IMG/VR virus record: IMGVR_UViG_3300021403_000010
Span: 1-61,246 of that record
Length of the DNA stretch: 61,246 nucleotides
Source of the DNA: a virus
Strand: one strand, 5' to 3'
In this document: piece after piece, positions 16,099 through 25,471 of the stretch
How positions within the stretch are numbered: the first letter of the stretch is position 1
How the letters are laid out: each line of letters starts with the position of its first letter
Notes under the pieces: model-generated
The model's database searches: none
Told to the model about the DNA's origin: nothing
Seen by the model: the letters and a program-made list of their open reading frames with translations, nothing else
Position numbers and translations under genes: made by a program

Positions 16099-16683
16099 AT
16101 GGCTCAAGTCTACCCAAGAATTTCCACACCGTACATGCCCAACGGCGTGCCCACGGCAACAAACGCGAAGTCACCCTACTACGCTCCGGGAGAACTCGGC
16201 TGTGCCTTCAATGACCAGAACACCGGCTCCGCGTATCTTCGCGTGCAACTCGACTCTGGCGCGACTGCCTCAACTCCTGTTGGTGCTGTTGCTGCCGGCC
16301 AGCTCGCATTCTGGAAGAACCAGGCAACTGCCACAGTCACGAACGACAAGCGCATGTGCGACGTTGGCCCATCCGGCGCAATCAATCGCGTAGCCGGAAT
16401 TTTCACTGTCGCTGTATCCACCGCGCCCGGCACCAATGATTCAACCGGTCAGCCCGTGCTCTATATGTGCGACTTGCTGATTCAAGGCCAGATCAATGTA
16501 GCGGCCAACTCCGCCCTGATCGGCGCGGTCGCAACTGCTGACACGACTGCGAACACCTCGCGTGTGGTCTACACCACAGGTGTCAATACCGCGCCTGTGT
16601 CCCAACCTGTTGGTGTTTTTGCCTCTTCGACAATCACCAGTTCCCAGGCCCCGGTAGACGTTCAGCTCGGGTTCATCCAGTAG
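16099..16683 (+). CDS. Probable capsid decoration / head protein
   Basis: A 194-residue Ala/Thr/Val-rich beta protein with ATG 16099 behind CCAGGAGAGACAAAG. It has no signal peptide. Segments such as GAVAAGQLAFWKN and VAGIFTVAVS suggest a beta-sandwich. Placed immediately after the capsid gene, it is most simply a decoration or head-completion protein. Confidence 0.55.
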   Translation: MAQVYPRISTPYMPNGVPTATNAKSPYYAPGELGCAFNDQNTGSAYLRVQLDSGATASTPVGAVAAGQLAFWKNQATATVTNDKRMCDVGPSGAINRVAGIFTVAVSTAPGTNDSTGQPVLYMCDLLIQGQINVAANSALIGAVATADTTANTSRVVYTTGVNTAPVSQPVGVFASSTITSSQAPVDVQLGFIQ

Positions 16684-16704
16684 TGCAGTAAGGGAGACAT
16701 TTGA

Positions 16705-17001
16705 ATGGCAGCCGTTACCGTCAACAACTCGCAGTATGGCAACCGGCACGTAATCGGCGACCTGATCGTTCGGTTCTTCAATATCACTGGGGCTTCCGGC
16801 TCGACGCTCGCCACAGGCCAGAACAACATCATGTTCATTGACATCCAGAAGGTGACCCAGGCCGGGAACCCGCTGGGGTCAACGTCATCGGCGTCACTGA
16901 TTACAGGTATCACTTACACCAACGGTGCGAATGTGACGCTGACAATCAGCTCGTCCGCGCCCATGGTGAACGAACTGATTGCTGTGTGGAGTAAGTCGTA
17001 A
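16705..17001 (+). CDS. Small virion protein
   Basis: A 98-residue beta-rich protein (VIGDLIVRFFNITGASGSTL...), ATG 16705 behind AAGGGAGACATTTGA. It follows the decoration candidate and shares its Thr/Val/Ser composition, so it is likely a second structural component. Confidence 0.6.
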   Translation: MAAVTVNNSQYGNRHVIGDLIVRFFNITGASGSTLATGQNNIMFIDIQKVTQAGNPLGSTSSASLITGITYTNGANVTLTISSSAPMVNELIAVWSKS

Positions 17002-17014
17002 AGGGGGTGATCCG

Positions 17015-17203
17015 TTGTCCGAGAAATGGATTCAAGGCGCGATTAAGAAGCCCGGAGCACTCCACCGCGAGCTGGGTATTTCCGAAGGGAAGAAAATCCC
17101 CGAGAAGACTCTGCGCCGCGCCGAGAAGGCCGGCGGCAAACTCGGTAAGCGCGCCCGCTTGGCTGAGACCCTCAAGAGTTTCCACCACGGAGGTAAGAAG
17201 TAA
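17015..17203 (+). CDS. Small basic protein, TTG start
   Basis: TTG 17015 is preceded by GGGGGTGATCC, close to the perfect anti-Shine-Dalgarno match, and gives 62 residues. Basic and Ala/Lys-rich, it includes GAIKKPGALHRELGI and KTLRRAEKAGGKLGKRARLA. Similar small basic proteins occur in many phage head operons; the role is unknown. Confidence 0.65.
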   Translation: MSEKWIQGAIKKPGALHRELGISEGKKIPEKTLRRAEKAGGKLGKRARLAETLKSFHHGGKK

Positions 17204-17205
17204 CC

Positions 17206-17454
17206 GTGGCGAAGTCCGGCGCAATCGCGGTCAAGAAGGCTGACAGCAGCGTCAACCGCGAGCACGAAGTCTCAGGCCACCCACATCGGATCGAGTTCGA
17301 AGTTGCTCACGGCGGTCTGATCTCCAAGACCCACAAGAAGCACAAGGGCGGCGAGTACCACGAGCCCGAGTCTGCGATCCACTCCAGCATGAAGGAAGCT
17401 CAGACACACCTCTTGCACCTTGGTCATGCTTTCGACTTGAACGAGGACTCGTAA
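17206..17454 (+). CDS. Small His-rich hypothetical protein
   Basis: An 82-residue protein, GTG 17206 behind ACGGAGGTAAGAAG. It carries a His/Lys-rich stretch (SKTHKKHKGGEYHEPES) and ends acidic. No family is recognised. It lies between head proteins and the adaptor gene. Confidence 0.55.
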   Translation: MAKSGAIAVKKADSSVNREHEVSGHPHRIEFEVAHGGLISKTHKKHKGGEYHEPESAIHSSMKEAQTHLLHLGHAFDLNEDS

Positions 17455-17463
17455 ACCCGTGAC

Positions 17464-18714
17464 ATGGATGACTTCTTCACATTGTCGAACCGCTTGCTCA
17501 GCCGGGCTCCACAAGTCGGAATTGCACTTTCGCAACAATTAGTGAATGACAGCTGGAGAACGCTCCAGAGCCGTGGCATGTGGAGCTTCCGTCGCCGCCA
17601 CGGTACCTTTGCCCCGCCGAACATGTACATTACTGGCACTGCATCCAGCAATGTCGCGACCGGCAACCCCAATCTGATAACAGGCTCCGGCACAACCTGG
17701 ACACCGGCCATGGTCGGTCAGCAGATCCGTCTCGGTGGCCTGCTCTATCCGTACTACACGATTGTCGGCTATCTGTCACCGACGAGTTTGTTGATTGACC
17801 AGCCGTGGGCTGGCCCGGACGTGACCGGTGTCACTTACCAGGTCCTTCAAATCTACTACCCCGCTCCAGCCGACTTCGGTTATTGGTACGTGGTCTGGTC
17901 GGTCAAAGATGCCTTCCAGCTTTGGACGAACGTTACTGAGGAAGAACTGTCGATCCTCGACCCACAACGCACCAACCAGCAACAGACGTACGCCGTTTCT
18001 TTCTACGATTTCTCGCCGAATTTCGGCGGAACAATCGGCCCAGTGCTAGGTGTGACAAGTGCGACGGACCCGGCACCGATCTCGACGACGACAACTGGGT
18101 ACTCTTACGTAGCGAATGCAACCTACATCATCCAAGTTGTAACTGGTGGGGTAAGTGGCACTGCTACTTTCCAGTGGATGCGGGCTGGTCAAAGCACTTT
18201 CACGGGGCCAGTGACGACTTCAGACCAAGCTCAGGATTTGATGGACGGTGTGCAGATTTACTGGCCGGACGTGGTCTCCTACGTCTCTAACGATCTGTTC
18301 GTGATTAACGCGACCTCACAAATGACCAGTGGTGTCCCGCGCTTCGAACTGTGGCCTTCGCCGACCAGCAACACGTACCTCTACCCGTACATCTACATCG
18401 CCAAGGAGTACGACCTGACTCCGCAGCAACCGCAGCTTCCGCCCTTTATTGCAAATCGTGGCGAGGTCCTTCTCGAAATGGCGCTTGCGAAGGCTGCGTC
18501 TTACCCAGGCCCGGACGCAGAGCACAAAAACCCCTACTTCAACCTCGCGCTCTACGGACAGCACATGGTCACCGCCGAGAAGATGCTGTGGGATTTAGAA
18601 CGCAATGATCAGGAAGTCGGGATCTACAACGTCGATTACAAGAGCTTGCCGTTCGCTCCGTTCGAGACTGGAGAATGGATGCAAAAACATGCGCCGTACC
18701 TCAGGGGCGGGTAA
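17464..18714 (+). CDS. Head-tail adaptor / tail-tubular-like virion protein
   Basis: A 416-residue protein. N-terminal helices (MDDFFTLSNRLLSRAPQVGI) lead into beta-rich inserted domains. It then returns to helices near EVLLEMALAKAASYP, with a Trp-containing end. The helix, beta-domain, helix layout and the gene position suit adaptor-type proteins linking portal and tail in podoviruses. The protein at 20664 has a related plan (helix-rich N-terminus, YSxxSLGQLQ). Confidence 0.5.
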   Translation: MDDFFTLSNRLLSRAPQVGIALSQQLVNDSWRTLQSRGMWSFRRRHGTFAPPNMYITGTASSNVATGNPNLITGSGTTWTPAMVGQQIRLGGLLYPYYTIVGYLSPTSLLIDQPWAGPDVTGVTYQVLQIYYPAPADFGYWYVVWSVKDAFQLWTNVTEEELSILDPQRTNQQQTYAVSFYDFSPNFGGTIGPVLGVTSATDPAPISTTTTGYSYVANATYIIQVVTGGVSGTATFQWMRAGQSTFTGPVTTSDQAQDLMDGVQIYWPDVVSYVSNDLFVINATSQMTSGVPRFELWPSPTSNTYLYPYIYIAKEYDLTPQQPQLPPFIANRGEVLLEMALAKAASYPGPDAEHKNPYFNLALYGQHMVTAEKMLWDLERNDQEVGIYNVDYKSLPFAPFETGEWMQKHAPYLRGG

Positions 18715-18725
18715 GGAAGAGTCAC

Positions 18726-19070
18726 GTGAAACTTTTTAGCACAGTCTCAAACCTGGACGTTGACGGATGGCTTCGTGGCCTGTTCTCAGCCGGCATCAGC
18801 GGTGGCGCTTCCGCCATCACAGGCGGCCTCGCGGTCACCACCATGGACCCGGAGCACTTCCAGGGAAGTAAGTTCTGGCTGCTAATTGGGATTTTGTTTG
18901 CGACCAACGCCGTGGTGAGCATGGCGAAGTTCTTGCAGGGGCAGCCGCTTCCGTCAGTGAAAGAGGTCACCACAACCACAGCAATTACCGCGCAAGGCTC
19001 CAAGCCTCCTGTGATCACCACGACTACTTCCGAAACACACGTGGAGCCAATCTCATCTTCTAAGCAGTGA
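18726..19070 (+). CDS. Membrane protein, holin-like
   Basis: GTG 18726 behind AAGGAAGAG gives 114 residues. There are two hydrophobic segments (LFSAGISGGASAITGGLAV and FWLLIGILFATNAVVSMAKF) and a hydrophilic Thr-rich tail. This resembles a recurring phage small membrane protein with a GLFSAxIxGGA motif, often called holin-like. It starts the lysis/membrane cassette. Confidence 0.65.
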   Translation: MKLFSTVSNLDVDGWLRGLFSAGISGGASAITGGLAVTTMDPEHFQGSKFWLLIGILFATNAVVSMAKFLQGQPLPSVKEVTTTTAITAQGSKPPVITTTTSETHVEPISSSKQ

Positions 19071-19486
19071 GACTGTGGATGCCGCCAATCGACCCGCACG
19101 TCATTTTCGAAGCGATCTCCGCGTGTGTCACTGTCGCGTGGTTAGTCGTCAGCCTGTTCATTAAAAACTCGCTCGCGGACATCAAACTGACCCAGGAGAA
19201 GGTCAAGGCAGAGCTGCTCGCGAGCCAGGTTAACGTAAAAGAGCAGTTGGAGATGAAGTACGTTGAGAGCAAGGAAGAGCTCCAACGAAAGCACGTGGAG
19301 ATTCTAGCGGCGCAAAACAGCATCAAGGAAGAGTTGTCCAGGAAGGATCACGAAAACTCACAGTCGATTGCGGTTCACACCGCCGAAGACAATTTGAGGT
19401 TTGCCACAATCGATAGGTCACAGTTGGATTTGAAAGATACGCTGGTGCGCATCGAAGCCAAGATCGACGCGAACGGACGGCACTGA
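19067..19486 (+). CDS. Single-pass membrane protein with coiled coil (spanin-like)
   Basis: GTG 19067 overlaps the previous stop (GTGA). In 139 residues there is an N-terminal transmembrane helix (FEAISACVTVAWLVVSLFI) followed by a long charged coiled coil (KVKAELLASQVNVKEQLEMK, EELQRKHVEILA...). The shape fits an inner-membrane spanin or another envelope-tethered protein. No partner lipoprotein is evident nearby. Confidence 0.55.
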   Translation: MRLWMPPIDPHVIFEAISACVTVAWLVVSLFIKNSLADIKLTQEKVKAELLASQVNVKEQLEMKYVESKEELQRKHVEILAAQNSIKEELSRKDHENSQSIAVHTAEDNLRFATIDRSQLDLKDTLVRIEAKIDANGRH

Positions 19487-19523
19487 CCACGTGCTATTGT
19501 GAACTGAGAAAGGGGACTTCCCC

Positions 19524-19733
19524 GTGATTCCTCAAATCGTTCAGATTATTATCTGGATCATTATTTTTTGTGTGGTTGCTTACGGCATGTTGTGGGTTTG
19601 CCAAAGGTTTGGGCTTCCACAACCTGTCCTTTGGCTGTGCGGCGCGCTTCTGTTGATCGTTCTACTTCTGTTTGTCGCGAGCCAGTTTGCGGGGGCTGGG
19701 ACCTCGCTGTTTACGCCACATGCGCTTCGATGA
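19524..19733 (+). CDS. Two-helix membrane protein, holin candidate
   Basis: A 69-residue protein, GTG 19524 behind GAAAGGGGACTTCCCC. Two transmembrane segments (IVQIIIWIIIFCVVAYGMLW and LWLCGALLLIVLLLFVASQF) are joined by a short loop with GLPQP. This is a familiar phage pattern for small holin-type proteins. Confidence 0.6.
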   Translation: MIPQIVQIIIWIIIFCVVAYGMLWVCQRFGLPQPVLWLCGALLLIVLLLFVASQFAGAGTSLFTPHALR

Positions 19734-19872
19734 TATGACACACTTGGAATGGCTCAAACTCAGGTTCGGCACTGGCCGGGCCGCCGACTCCTACCGTGAG
19801 ACGCTTCGCTGCGCAATCGCTCTTCAGCCGCTCACGGTCCAGCAGCGGCTGATTCTGACAAATTTCCGTTGA
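19720..19872 (+). CDS. Small hypothetical protein
   Basis: A frame of 50 codons beginning MRFDDMTHLEWLKLRFGTGR; ATG 19735 is an alternative start. It overlaps both neighbours by a few bases, consistent with a compact operon, and has a plausible helical composition. Function unknown. Confidence 0.45.
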   Translation: MRFDDMTHLEWLKLRFGTGRAADSYRETLRCAIALQPLTVQQRLILTNFR

Positions 19873-20426
19873 CTCGACGGAAGACCCGGCGCTGGGGTTT
19901 TCAGCGTTTGAGGGCCGCCCGCCCCCTCCGACGCGCGGCCCTTTGGACAGTACTAGCGCTTAGCCCTCTGGAGACTCACGAAACCATGCTACCCACACCC
20001 CCCGCTAATCCTTCAACTGTGTACAATCCGAATGTGCCACTTTCCCCAGCGGCAATTTACAAGCTCGCTATTCAGGCGGGCTTCCCGTCCGTGGTTGCGA
20101 CTACCATGACGGCAATCGCGCTGCGCGAGTCAGCGGGCGTCCCGAGCGCTTACAATGGCGACTCAGCCACGGGTGACGATTCCTGGGGATTACTACAAAT
20201 AAATCTTGCTGGTGCGTTGAAGGCTCCACGTATGAAACTGTTTGGTATTACTGACGAAAGCCAACTCCTGGATCCACTCACCAACATGCGTGCCGGGTAC
20301 AAACTTTGGGCTGGGAACAACAAGAACCTCTCCCTGGCCTGGTACATCGACCATCCCGGCGTTTACCAAACTCGTTACGAGTCCCACCTCCCGGCGGCTC
20401 AGACCGCTGCCCTGGCCTCCATGTAG
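19869..20426 (+). CDS. Lytic-transglycosylase-like muramidase
   Basis: Up to 185 residues from TTG 19869; ATG 19986 is an alternative, with a GGAGA 11 bases upstream. The catalytic region contains AIALRESAGVPSAYNGDSAT, with Glu as the expected acid, followed by DDSWGLLQINLAGAL, the ES...GLxQIN signature of SLT/lysozyme-like folds. Context with membrane proteins indicates the endolysin or a virion-associated lysin. The basic, partly hydrophobic N-terminal extension could be a targeting segment. Confidence 0.7.
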   Translation: MTRRKTRRWGFQRLRAARPLRRAALWTVLALSPLETHETMLPTPPANPSTVYNPNVPLSPAAIYKLAIQAGFPSVVATTMTAIALRESAGVPSAYNGDSATGDDSWGLLQINLAGALKAPRMKLFGITDESQLLDPLTNMRAGYKLWAGNNKNLSLAWYIDHPGVYQTRYESHLPAAQTAALASM

Positions 20427-20453
20427 TACACTGACTGCAAGGAGACACCTTAC

Positions 20454-20648
20454 ATGCGCGAGTCCGAGCCCAAATCCGAACGACCGTCCAAGAGCGGGAT
20501 CGCTGGCCCCGCTGGCTACAACGGCAAAGCCCCCAGCTCAATTGCTGCTCCCGTCAAGAAGTACCCTGGCTCCAGCAAACTCGCAAACTCAGGCGGCGGA
20601 GTCATCGAAGGCCCGGCGGACGACGCCTGCTACAACGGCAAGGAGTAG
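20454..20648 (+). CDS. Small Pro/Ser/Lys-rich protein
   Basis: A 64-residue protein, ATG 20454 behind GCAAGGAGACACC. It has an internal imperfect duplication (AGPAGYNGKAPS and EGPADDACYNGKE). Probably unstructured; function unknown. It precedes the tail-adaptor gene. Confidence 0.6.
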   Translation: MRESEPKSERPSKSGIAGPAGYNGKAPSSIAAPVKKYPGSSKLANSGGGVIEGPADDACYNGKE

Positions 20649-20663
20649 CCTGAGGACTGCCCC

Positions 20664-21998
20664 GTGCCTTACTCCCAAGTCTCGCTCGGGCAACTCCAAA
20701 ACCAACTCTCGACGCTGCTCGACGACCCCAGCTCCCTGTACTGGCAGCCCAACGAACTCCAGTACGCGATCTGGGAAGGGTTGTATTACTGGGGAGCACT
20801 GACCAACTACTGGCGCTCCCGTGGCGCATTCAGCCTTACCCCGAACGTTTCCTACTACGACATTTCCGCGCAACTCCCCCTGCTACGCACCCGGACTTGG
20901 ACTCTCAACGCAATGGTTAACGAGATCCAGTACCACTTGCTTGAAAGCGCGGGTGGGGTGAGTGGCGGCGGCATGACCGGCCAAGTCACAGTTCAAAACA
21001 TACTCCTGGCAATTCAGCGGGCGCGCGACCGGTTTGTGATCGACGTGCACTTTCCGTTCTCCACGCACAAGATCACGTCGCCGCCGTCGCCCCAAGGCAC
21101 GATTTCGTTCCCGCAGGCTTCAGTGTACGTTCACAGGGCTACGTGGCAGGACCAGTTCACGGGCCGGTGGAACAACCTCTGGCGGGAAGACGCCTGGAGC
21201 CTGGACAAAGCCAACTGGCAGTGGCCACTCACGCCGGACCTCCCAGCAACCTACTCAGAGTCTGAGCTTGCCCCTCTCACGCTTCAGCTTGTGCCCGCAC
21301 CGCTCAACAGCGGAACGCTCGAAATAATCTCTGTGGACTCGTTGCAGGTAGATATCACCAACCCGGCAGCTACGTTCAACATTCCTGATGAGTGGATTCA
21401 CGCTGTAAAGTACGCGGCGTTGTGGGACATCTACAGCAGCGAGAGCCAGGTTCGGGACGACTTCCGGGCCGAGTACGCCAAGCGACGGTACGAACAGTCG
21501 GTCACGATGGCTCAGACTGCACGTTCGGTGCAGCGACTCACGCTTGGCGGTGTGCCCTCGCCAATCGACTCGTTCCAGGCAATCGACGCGGCACTACCTT
21601 ACTGGCGCAACCAGACCGGCTCTCCCGTGTTGGCTGGTGTCCTCTACGACGCTTTTGTTGTAGCCCCCGGACTCCCGGACCAAGCTTACGGCGTCTCTGT
21701 GGACGTGATTCAATCCGCGCCCATCCCAATCAGTCCGATCAACTTTATACCCTTGGGTGAGGAAGACATTCCAGCACTCGTGAACTACTGCGCAAACTAC
21801 CTGTCACTCAAGTGCGGCGGCAACAACCTGAAAACGTCCTTTGCCCAGTACGACGCTTTTATGAAGCGTGCGGCGCTGCGTGGACGCATCAACGCCGCTA
21901 AGATTCGGTACCTTGAGCCGCTGTTCGGTCAGCCTCAGCGTGAAGAGGCTGCACGCCCGGACGTGATGGCCGAAGCTGCGGAGGGCGCGAATGCCTGA
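20664..21998 (+). CDS. Tail/adaptor virion protein
   Basis: A 444-residue protein beginning with YSQVSLGQLQNQLSTLLDDP, a helical opening typical of phage adaptor-like proteins. Beta-rich and Trp-rich middle parts (LYYWGALTNYWRSRGAF) follow, with a helical C-terminus. GTG 20664 lies behind GAGGA. It overlaps the nozzle-type gene by 8 bases. A structural role is inferred from context. Confidence 0.55.
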   Translation: MPYSQVSLGQLQNQLSTLLDDPSSLYWQPNELQYAIWEGLYYWGALTNYWRSRGAFSLTPNVSYYDISAQLPLLRTRTWTLNAMVNEIQYHLLESAGGVSGGGMTGQVTVQNILLAIQRARDRFVIDVHFPFSTHKITSPPSPQGTISFPQASVYVHRATWQDQFTGRWNNLWREDAWSLDKANWQWPLTPDLPATYSESELAPLTLQLVPAPLNSGTLEIISVDSLQVDITNPAATFNIPDEWIHAVKYAALWDIYSSESQVRDDFRAEYAKRRYEQSVTMAQTARSVQRLTLGGVPSPIDSFQAIDAALPYWRNQTGSPVLAGVLYDAFVVAPGLPDQAYGVSVDVIQSAPIPISPINFIPLGEEDIPALVNYCANYLSLKCGGNNLKTSFAQYDAFMKRAALRGRINAAKIRYLEPLFGQPQREEAARPDVMAEAAEGANA

Positions 21999-24900
21999 GA
22001 TACAAAGGGCTCCGTGGCGCATGAACTGCACCGGGATTGACCTTGTCTCTACTATCGACCGGATGCCCCCCGGCGCGTACCCGTATATTTTCAATTGCCG
22101 TGTGGTGCAGGAGGGTCGTCTCGAAGCCCGACCTGGTTACTCAATCTTCTCTTGGGTAGCTGACATCCCCAACTCAATCCGTCGTCTCAACGACGCACTT
22201 CTGTCCCCTGCCTACGCTTACTTTGTTGGTGCTGGCAACGCCAACCTCTACGCGGGCCAGCCCGGCTTCATGCCCAAGGTAGACACTGGTTACTCAAACA
22301 ACCCTTTGTCGTTCCTGACCTTCCGGCCTAACAACTCCCCGGATTCCTGGATGTACGTCTACGACATCCAACGTCAGAACAAGTTCAAGGCAGACGGCAC
22401 ACTCCGCAACATTGGTGTGGCCCCTGTGAGTCCCCCAACGGTTGAGTTCGGCGTCCCCGGCATAGCCGAAATCGACACAGCGTTCGCTGACTACGCCTCC
22501 TGGGTTGCGTCCGGCACTGGTGGCTCGATCACGCTCGGGGACCGCACACAAACCACTTCCACCTTCCCGACAGTCACGTCGATCTCCTATGATTCCGGCA
22601 ACACTGGTTGGGCATGCATCAACGTCGCAGTCGGAGACTCAGGCAACTTCGACTACGCAGTCCCGTTCATGCAGGTCATTCTCAACCCTGGCATGTCGCA
22701 GGAAGTCGTCACCGTCCGGGAAATCCACAACCCGATTGCTTCGACGACGATTCTTGCAATCAACTACGACTCTGGCACGAGTGGCCCTTGCACGATTGCG
22801 TTCTCAGCCAACCCGGTAAACATTGCCCGGAACTCCCTGATCTACGTTAATTCGTCTGAAGTGGTCCGGGTTCTGTCGGTGACTCAGGCCCCGGACGGAC
22901 TTACGTACTCGATCCGCGCTTCTACGTCAGGCACTCACGCGGCCGGCGAGTCGGTGTCTGGGCTGACCTGTTGGAGGGCCTACACCACGGTCAACCACGC
23001 GGCTACTGAAGTCATTCATATTCCATCCACCGCGCTCGGGGGACTCACGACGGCGGGGACTGGCGGCATGGGTCTCCAACTCTCGGTAGATGCCTCAAAT
23101 ACCGCGATTGGCTCCCGGCCAATCTCAGTCCTGGACAACTTTCACTTGTCGCTGTTCGTCACCAACCCAACCAATTTGGTTAACGTCCAGGTCATGATTG
23201 ACATCGACCCGGCAACGACAGGCTTGGGGAATGCTTTCACAGGCAACTACTGGACTTGGACAATCCTACCAAGCCAGCTTCAGGACTCGATGTCGCAGTG
23301 GAACGAACTCGTTCTGACAATCAACACAGGAGTGCAGAGTGGGGCCGACCCGACGCTCACGTTTGCAGGCGTTCAAGCCATTCAAATTCTGTTCGTAACC
23401 ACAGGCTCAGTCGGTCCCATTCAGACGAGTGGCTGGTACTTCTTTGGAACGTATGGGCCTGCCGTGTTGTCGAACTCGCCAGTTGGACTCTTGTACGAGG
23501 TAGTAGCTCGGGACTCACTCACTGGAGCGGAGTCGGTGCCCTCGCCCGCGCCACGCTATGACCTGTCTCCAATGCGTGAAGAGCTTGTGGTCACACCGGC
23601 TACGTCCATGCAGGTTGGCGTGGACAGTCTGGACATTTACCGGCAGGGCGGCGGCCTCACCGACTTTACGTACGTAGGTACGGTTCCAAACAACACTGCG
23701 ACACCGAACGTCTTCAACGATGTGCTTTCAGACGGTGTGGTGGCGGGCAGCCCCACAACCGACCTCACACAAATCCAGCCCTGGCCCACGCTCCAGCCCG
23801 CACGCACTGGGCTGGTCACGGTCTACGGAACCTCAGTGATTCTTGCTGGCGGTTCCAACTTCGACCTCCAACTGCTCAGCGGTACCATAATCACAATTAA
23901 TGGTGTGGCTTACCAGACGTATGGCCAGCCGCACTCCGCAAGCTTTCTTGAAATTGCTACCTCGGTCCAGGGCGGGCTGCTTGGTGGCGTTCCCTACCAG
24001 ATCGAAAACCCGGTTCTGTACGGGCAAACTCTGAACTATGTGTTCGGTCCCTTGGAAGGGCCTTTCGCTCCCGTCGCGTTCGGACTCGGGGACCCGGTCA
24101 ACCCCGGCACGCTCTACTACACCAATTCTTCCAACTTGGATAGTGCGTCTGACGCGAACACACTTGAGGTCTGTCCGCCGTCCGAACCACTGATTTCCGG
24201 CGAGGTCTGGAACGGCCTTGTGTTCGTAGGTTCTCGCGACAACGTGTTTGTCGTCCGGTACTCCTACCTAACGTCGCTTGGAGTCTCCGCCGGTCCTGTT
24301 GTCTACCAGTTCTCACGTATCCCAGCCTTCTCGGGCATGTGGTCCACCTGGGCCTGCTGCCGTGGCCCTGACGGCGTCTATTACCTGGGCCGCGACGGTA
24401 TCTACAAAGCCACCGAAGCCGGGGCGGTCAACATCAGTGACGCCAAGCTCTACCCGATCTTTCCACACGACGGATCGCCCGCCGTGGCGGTCAACTCAGG
24501 GACCAACATCATTCTGCCTGTGGATATGACCCGGCTCACGGACTTGCGCTTGTCGTGCTGCGACCAGGACCTGTACTTCGACTACATCGACGTGGACAAC
24601 AACCCTGTCACGCTGCGGTACGAAATCACCAAACAGCGCTGGTTCCTGCACCACTACACTGACAATGTCCGTTACCACTACCTGGTAGAAGCTTCCGCGA
24701 CCGACCCGAATCAGCAAGAGATTTTGCTGCTTGACCGGGCAAAGACTCAGATTTACCAGTCGGGTGGGGACTCTGACAACGGTGCTCCGTTTACGTCGAT
24801 CGTACTCACCCCGGCGCTCGACGGCGGTGACGAGCGTTCACAAAAGCTTTACATTGACCAGATGACCGACTGTGACGGGACCGGTGCGCTCAACATGGCT

Positions 24901-25446
24901 GTTGGGGTGAACGACGCGCAGTCGTTTATTGCTTTATTGCAAGTAGCGGTCGCTGGAGCCCGTATTCAGGTCCAGAACAACATCGCGAGTTTGCAGGCTA
25001 TTGCTGGCGGCGGCATGGCGCTCTACCGCAACATCGCAGTGAAGTACTCCTGGACAGGCGGACCAGACGGTCCTCGGCTTTACGCTTGTGAACCCTCCTG
25101 GTACCCGCAGCCGTACCTGTCCACGAGCGTCACAACCCAATTTATTAACTTGGCTGACCCTGGCTGGAAGTATCACCGCCGGCTCTACGCGGGGCTGATT
25201 TCCACAAGCCCGGTCACGCTGCTCATCATGACACAGGACGGGCGGCAGTTCAGCTACTCGATTCCATCCACGAACGGTCAGTTCCAGGTGCTCCAGCAGA
25301 TGCTCGATTACCGCATCAAAGACTTGGCTTTTGCGTACTCGCTCACGTCCGCGCAACCGTTCGCACTGTTCCCCGACGCCTTCACAATTGAGCTGAAGGA
25401 GTGGACGCAACCCGACTACATTGAGCTGGCTGTGTTCCGCACGTAA
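21991..25446 (+). CDS. Very large tail nozzle / tubular-B-like protein
   Basis: An 1151-residue protein, ATG 21991 behind GGAGGGCGCGA. It opens with an APWRMNCTGIDLVSTIDRMP segment and ARPGYSIFS, like podovirus nozzle proteins that begin by listing global variables. Beta-rich repeats, a fibronectin-like LYEVVARDSLTGAESVPSP region and late propeller-like repeats (VFVGSRDNVFVVRYSY; DGVYYLGRDGIYKA) follow. It probably forms the distal DNA-ejection tube. Assignment rests on pattern and position. Confidence 0.6.
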   Translation: MPEIQRAPWRMNCTGIDLVSTIDRMPPGAYPYIFNCRVVQEGRLEARPGYSIFSWVADIPNSIRRLNDALLSPAYAYFVGAGNANLYAGQPGFMPKVDTGYSNNPLSFLTFRPNNSPDSWMYVYDIQRQNKFKADGTLRNIGVAPVSPPTVEFGVPGIAEIDTAFADYASWVASGTGGSITLGDRTQTTSTFPTVTSISYDSGNTGWACINVAVGDSGNFDYAVPFMQVILNPGMSQEVVTVREIHNPIASTTILAINYDSGTSGPCTIAFSANPVNIARNSLIYVNSSEVVRVLSVTQAPDGLTYSIRASTSGTHAAGESVSGLTCWRAYTTVNHAATEVIHIPSTALGGLTTAGTGGMGLQLSVDASNTAIGSRPISVLDNFHLSLFVTNPTNLVNVQVMIDIDPATTGLGNAFTGNYWTWTILPSQLQDSMSQWNELVLTINTGVQSGADPTLTFAGVQAIQILFVTTGSVGPIQTSGWYFFGTYGPAVLSNSPVGLLYEVVARDSLTGAESVPSPAPRYDLSPMREELVVTPATSMQVGVDSLDIYRQGGGLTDFTYVGTVPNNTATPNVFNDVLSDGVVAGSPTTDLTQIQPWPTLQPARTGLVTVYGTSVILAGGSNFDLQLLSGTIITINGVAYQTYGQPHSASFLEIATSVQGGLLGGVPYQIENPVLYGQTLNYVFGPLEGPFAPVAFGLGDPVNPGTLYYTNSSNLDSASDANTLEVCPPSEPLISGEVWNGLVFVGSRDNVFVVRYSYLTSLGVSAGPVVYQFSRIPAFSGMWSTWACCRGPDGVYYLGRDGIYKATEAGAVNISDAKLYPIFPHDGSPAVAVNSGTNIILPVDMTRLTDLRLSCCDQDLYFDYIDVDNNPVTLRYEITKQRWFLHHYTDNVRYHYLVEASATDPNQQEILLLDRAKTQIYQSGGDSDNGAPFTSIVLTPALDGGDERSQKLYIDQMTDCDGTGALNMAVGVNDAQSFIALLQVAVAGARIQVQNNIASLQAIAGGGMALYRNIAVKYSWTGGPDGPRLYACEPSWYPQPYLSTSVTTQFINLADPGWKYHRRLYAGLISTSPVTLLIMTQDGRQFSYSIPSTNGQFQVLQQMLDYRIKDLAFAYSLTSAQPFALFPDAFTIELKEWTQPDYIELAVFRT

Positions 25447-25458
25447 GGGTGCTCGGGT

Positions 25459-25464
25459 TATAAT
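25459..25464 (+). promoter_or_regulatory. Consensus -10 7 nt before ATG 25472
   Basis: TATAAT, then TGCGGGC, then ATG. No Shine-Dalgarno is present, so this is another leaderless candidate. Confidence 0.5.
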
Positions 25465-25471
25465 TGCGGGC

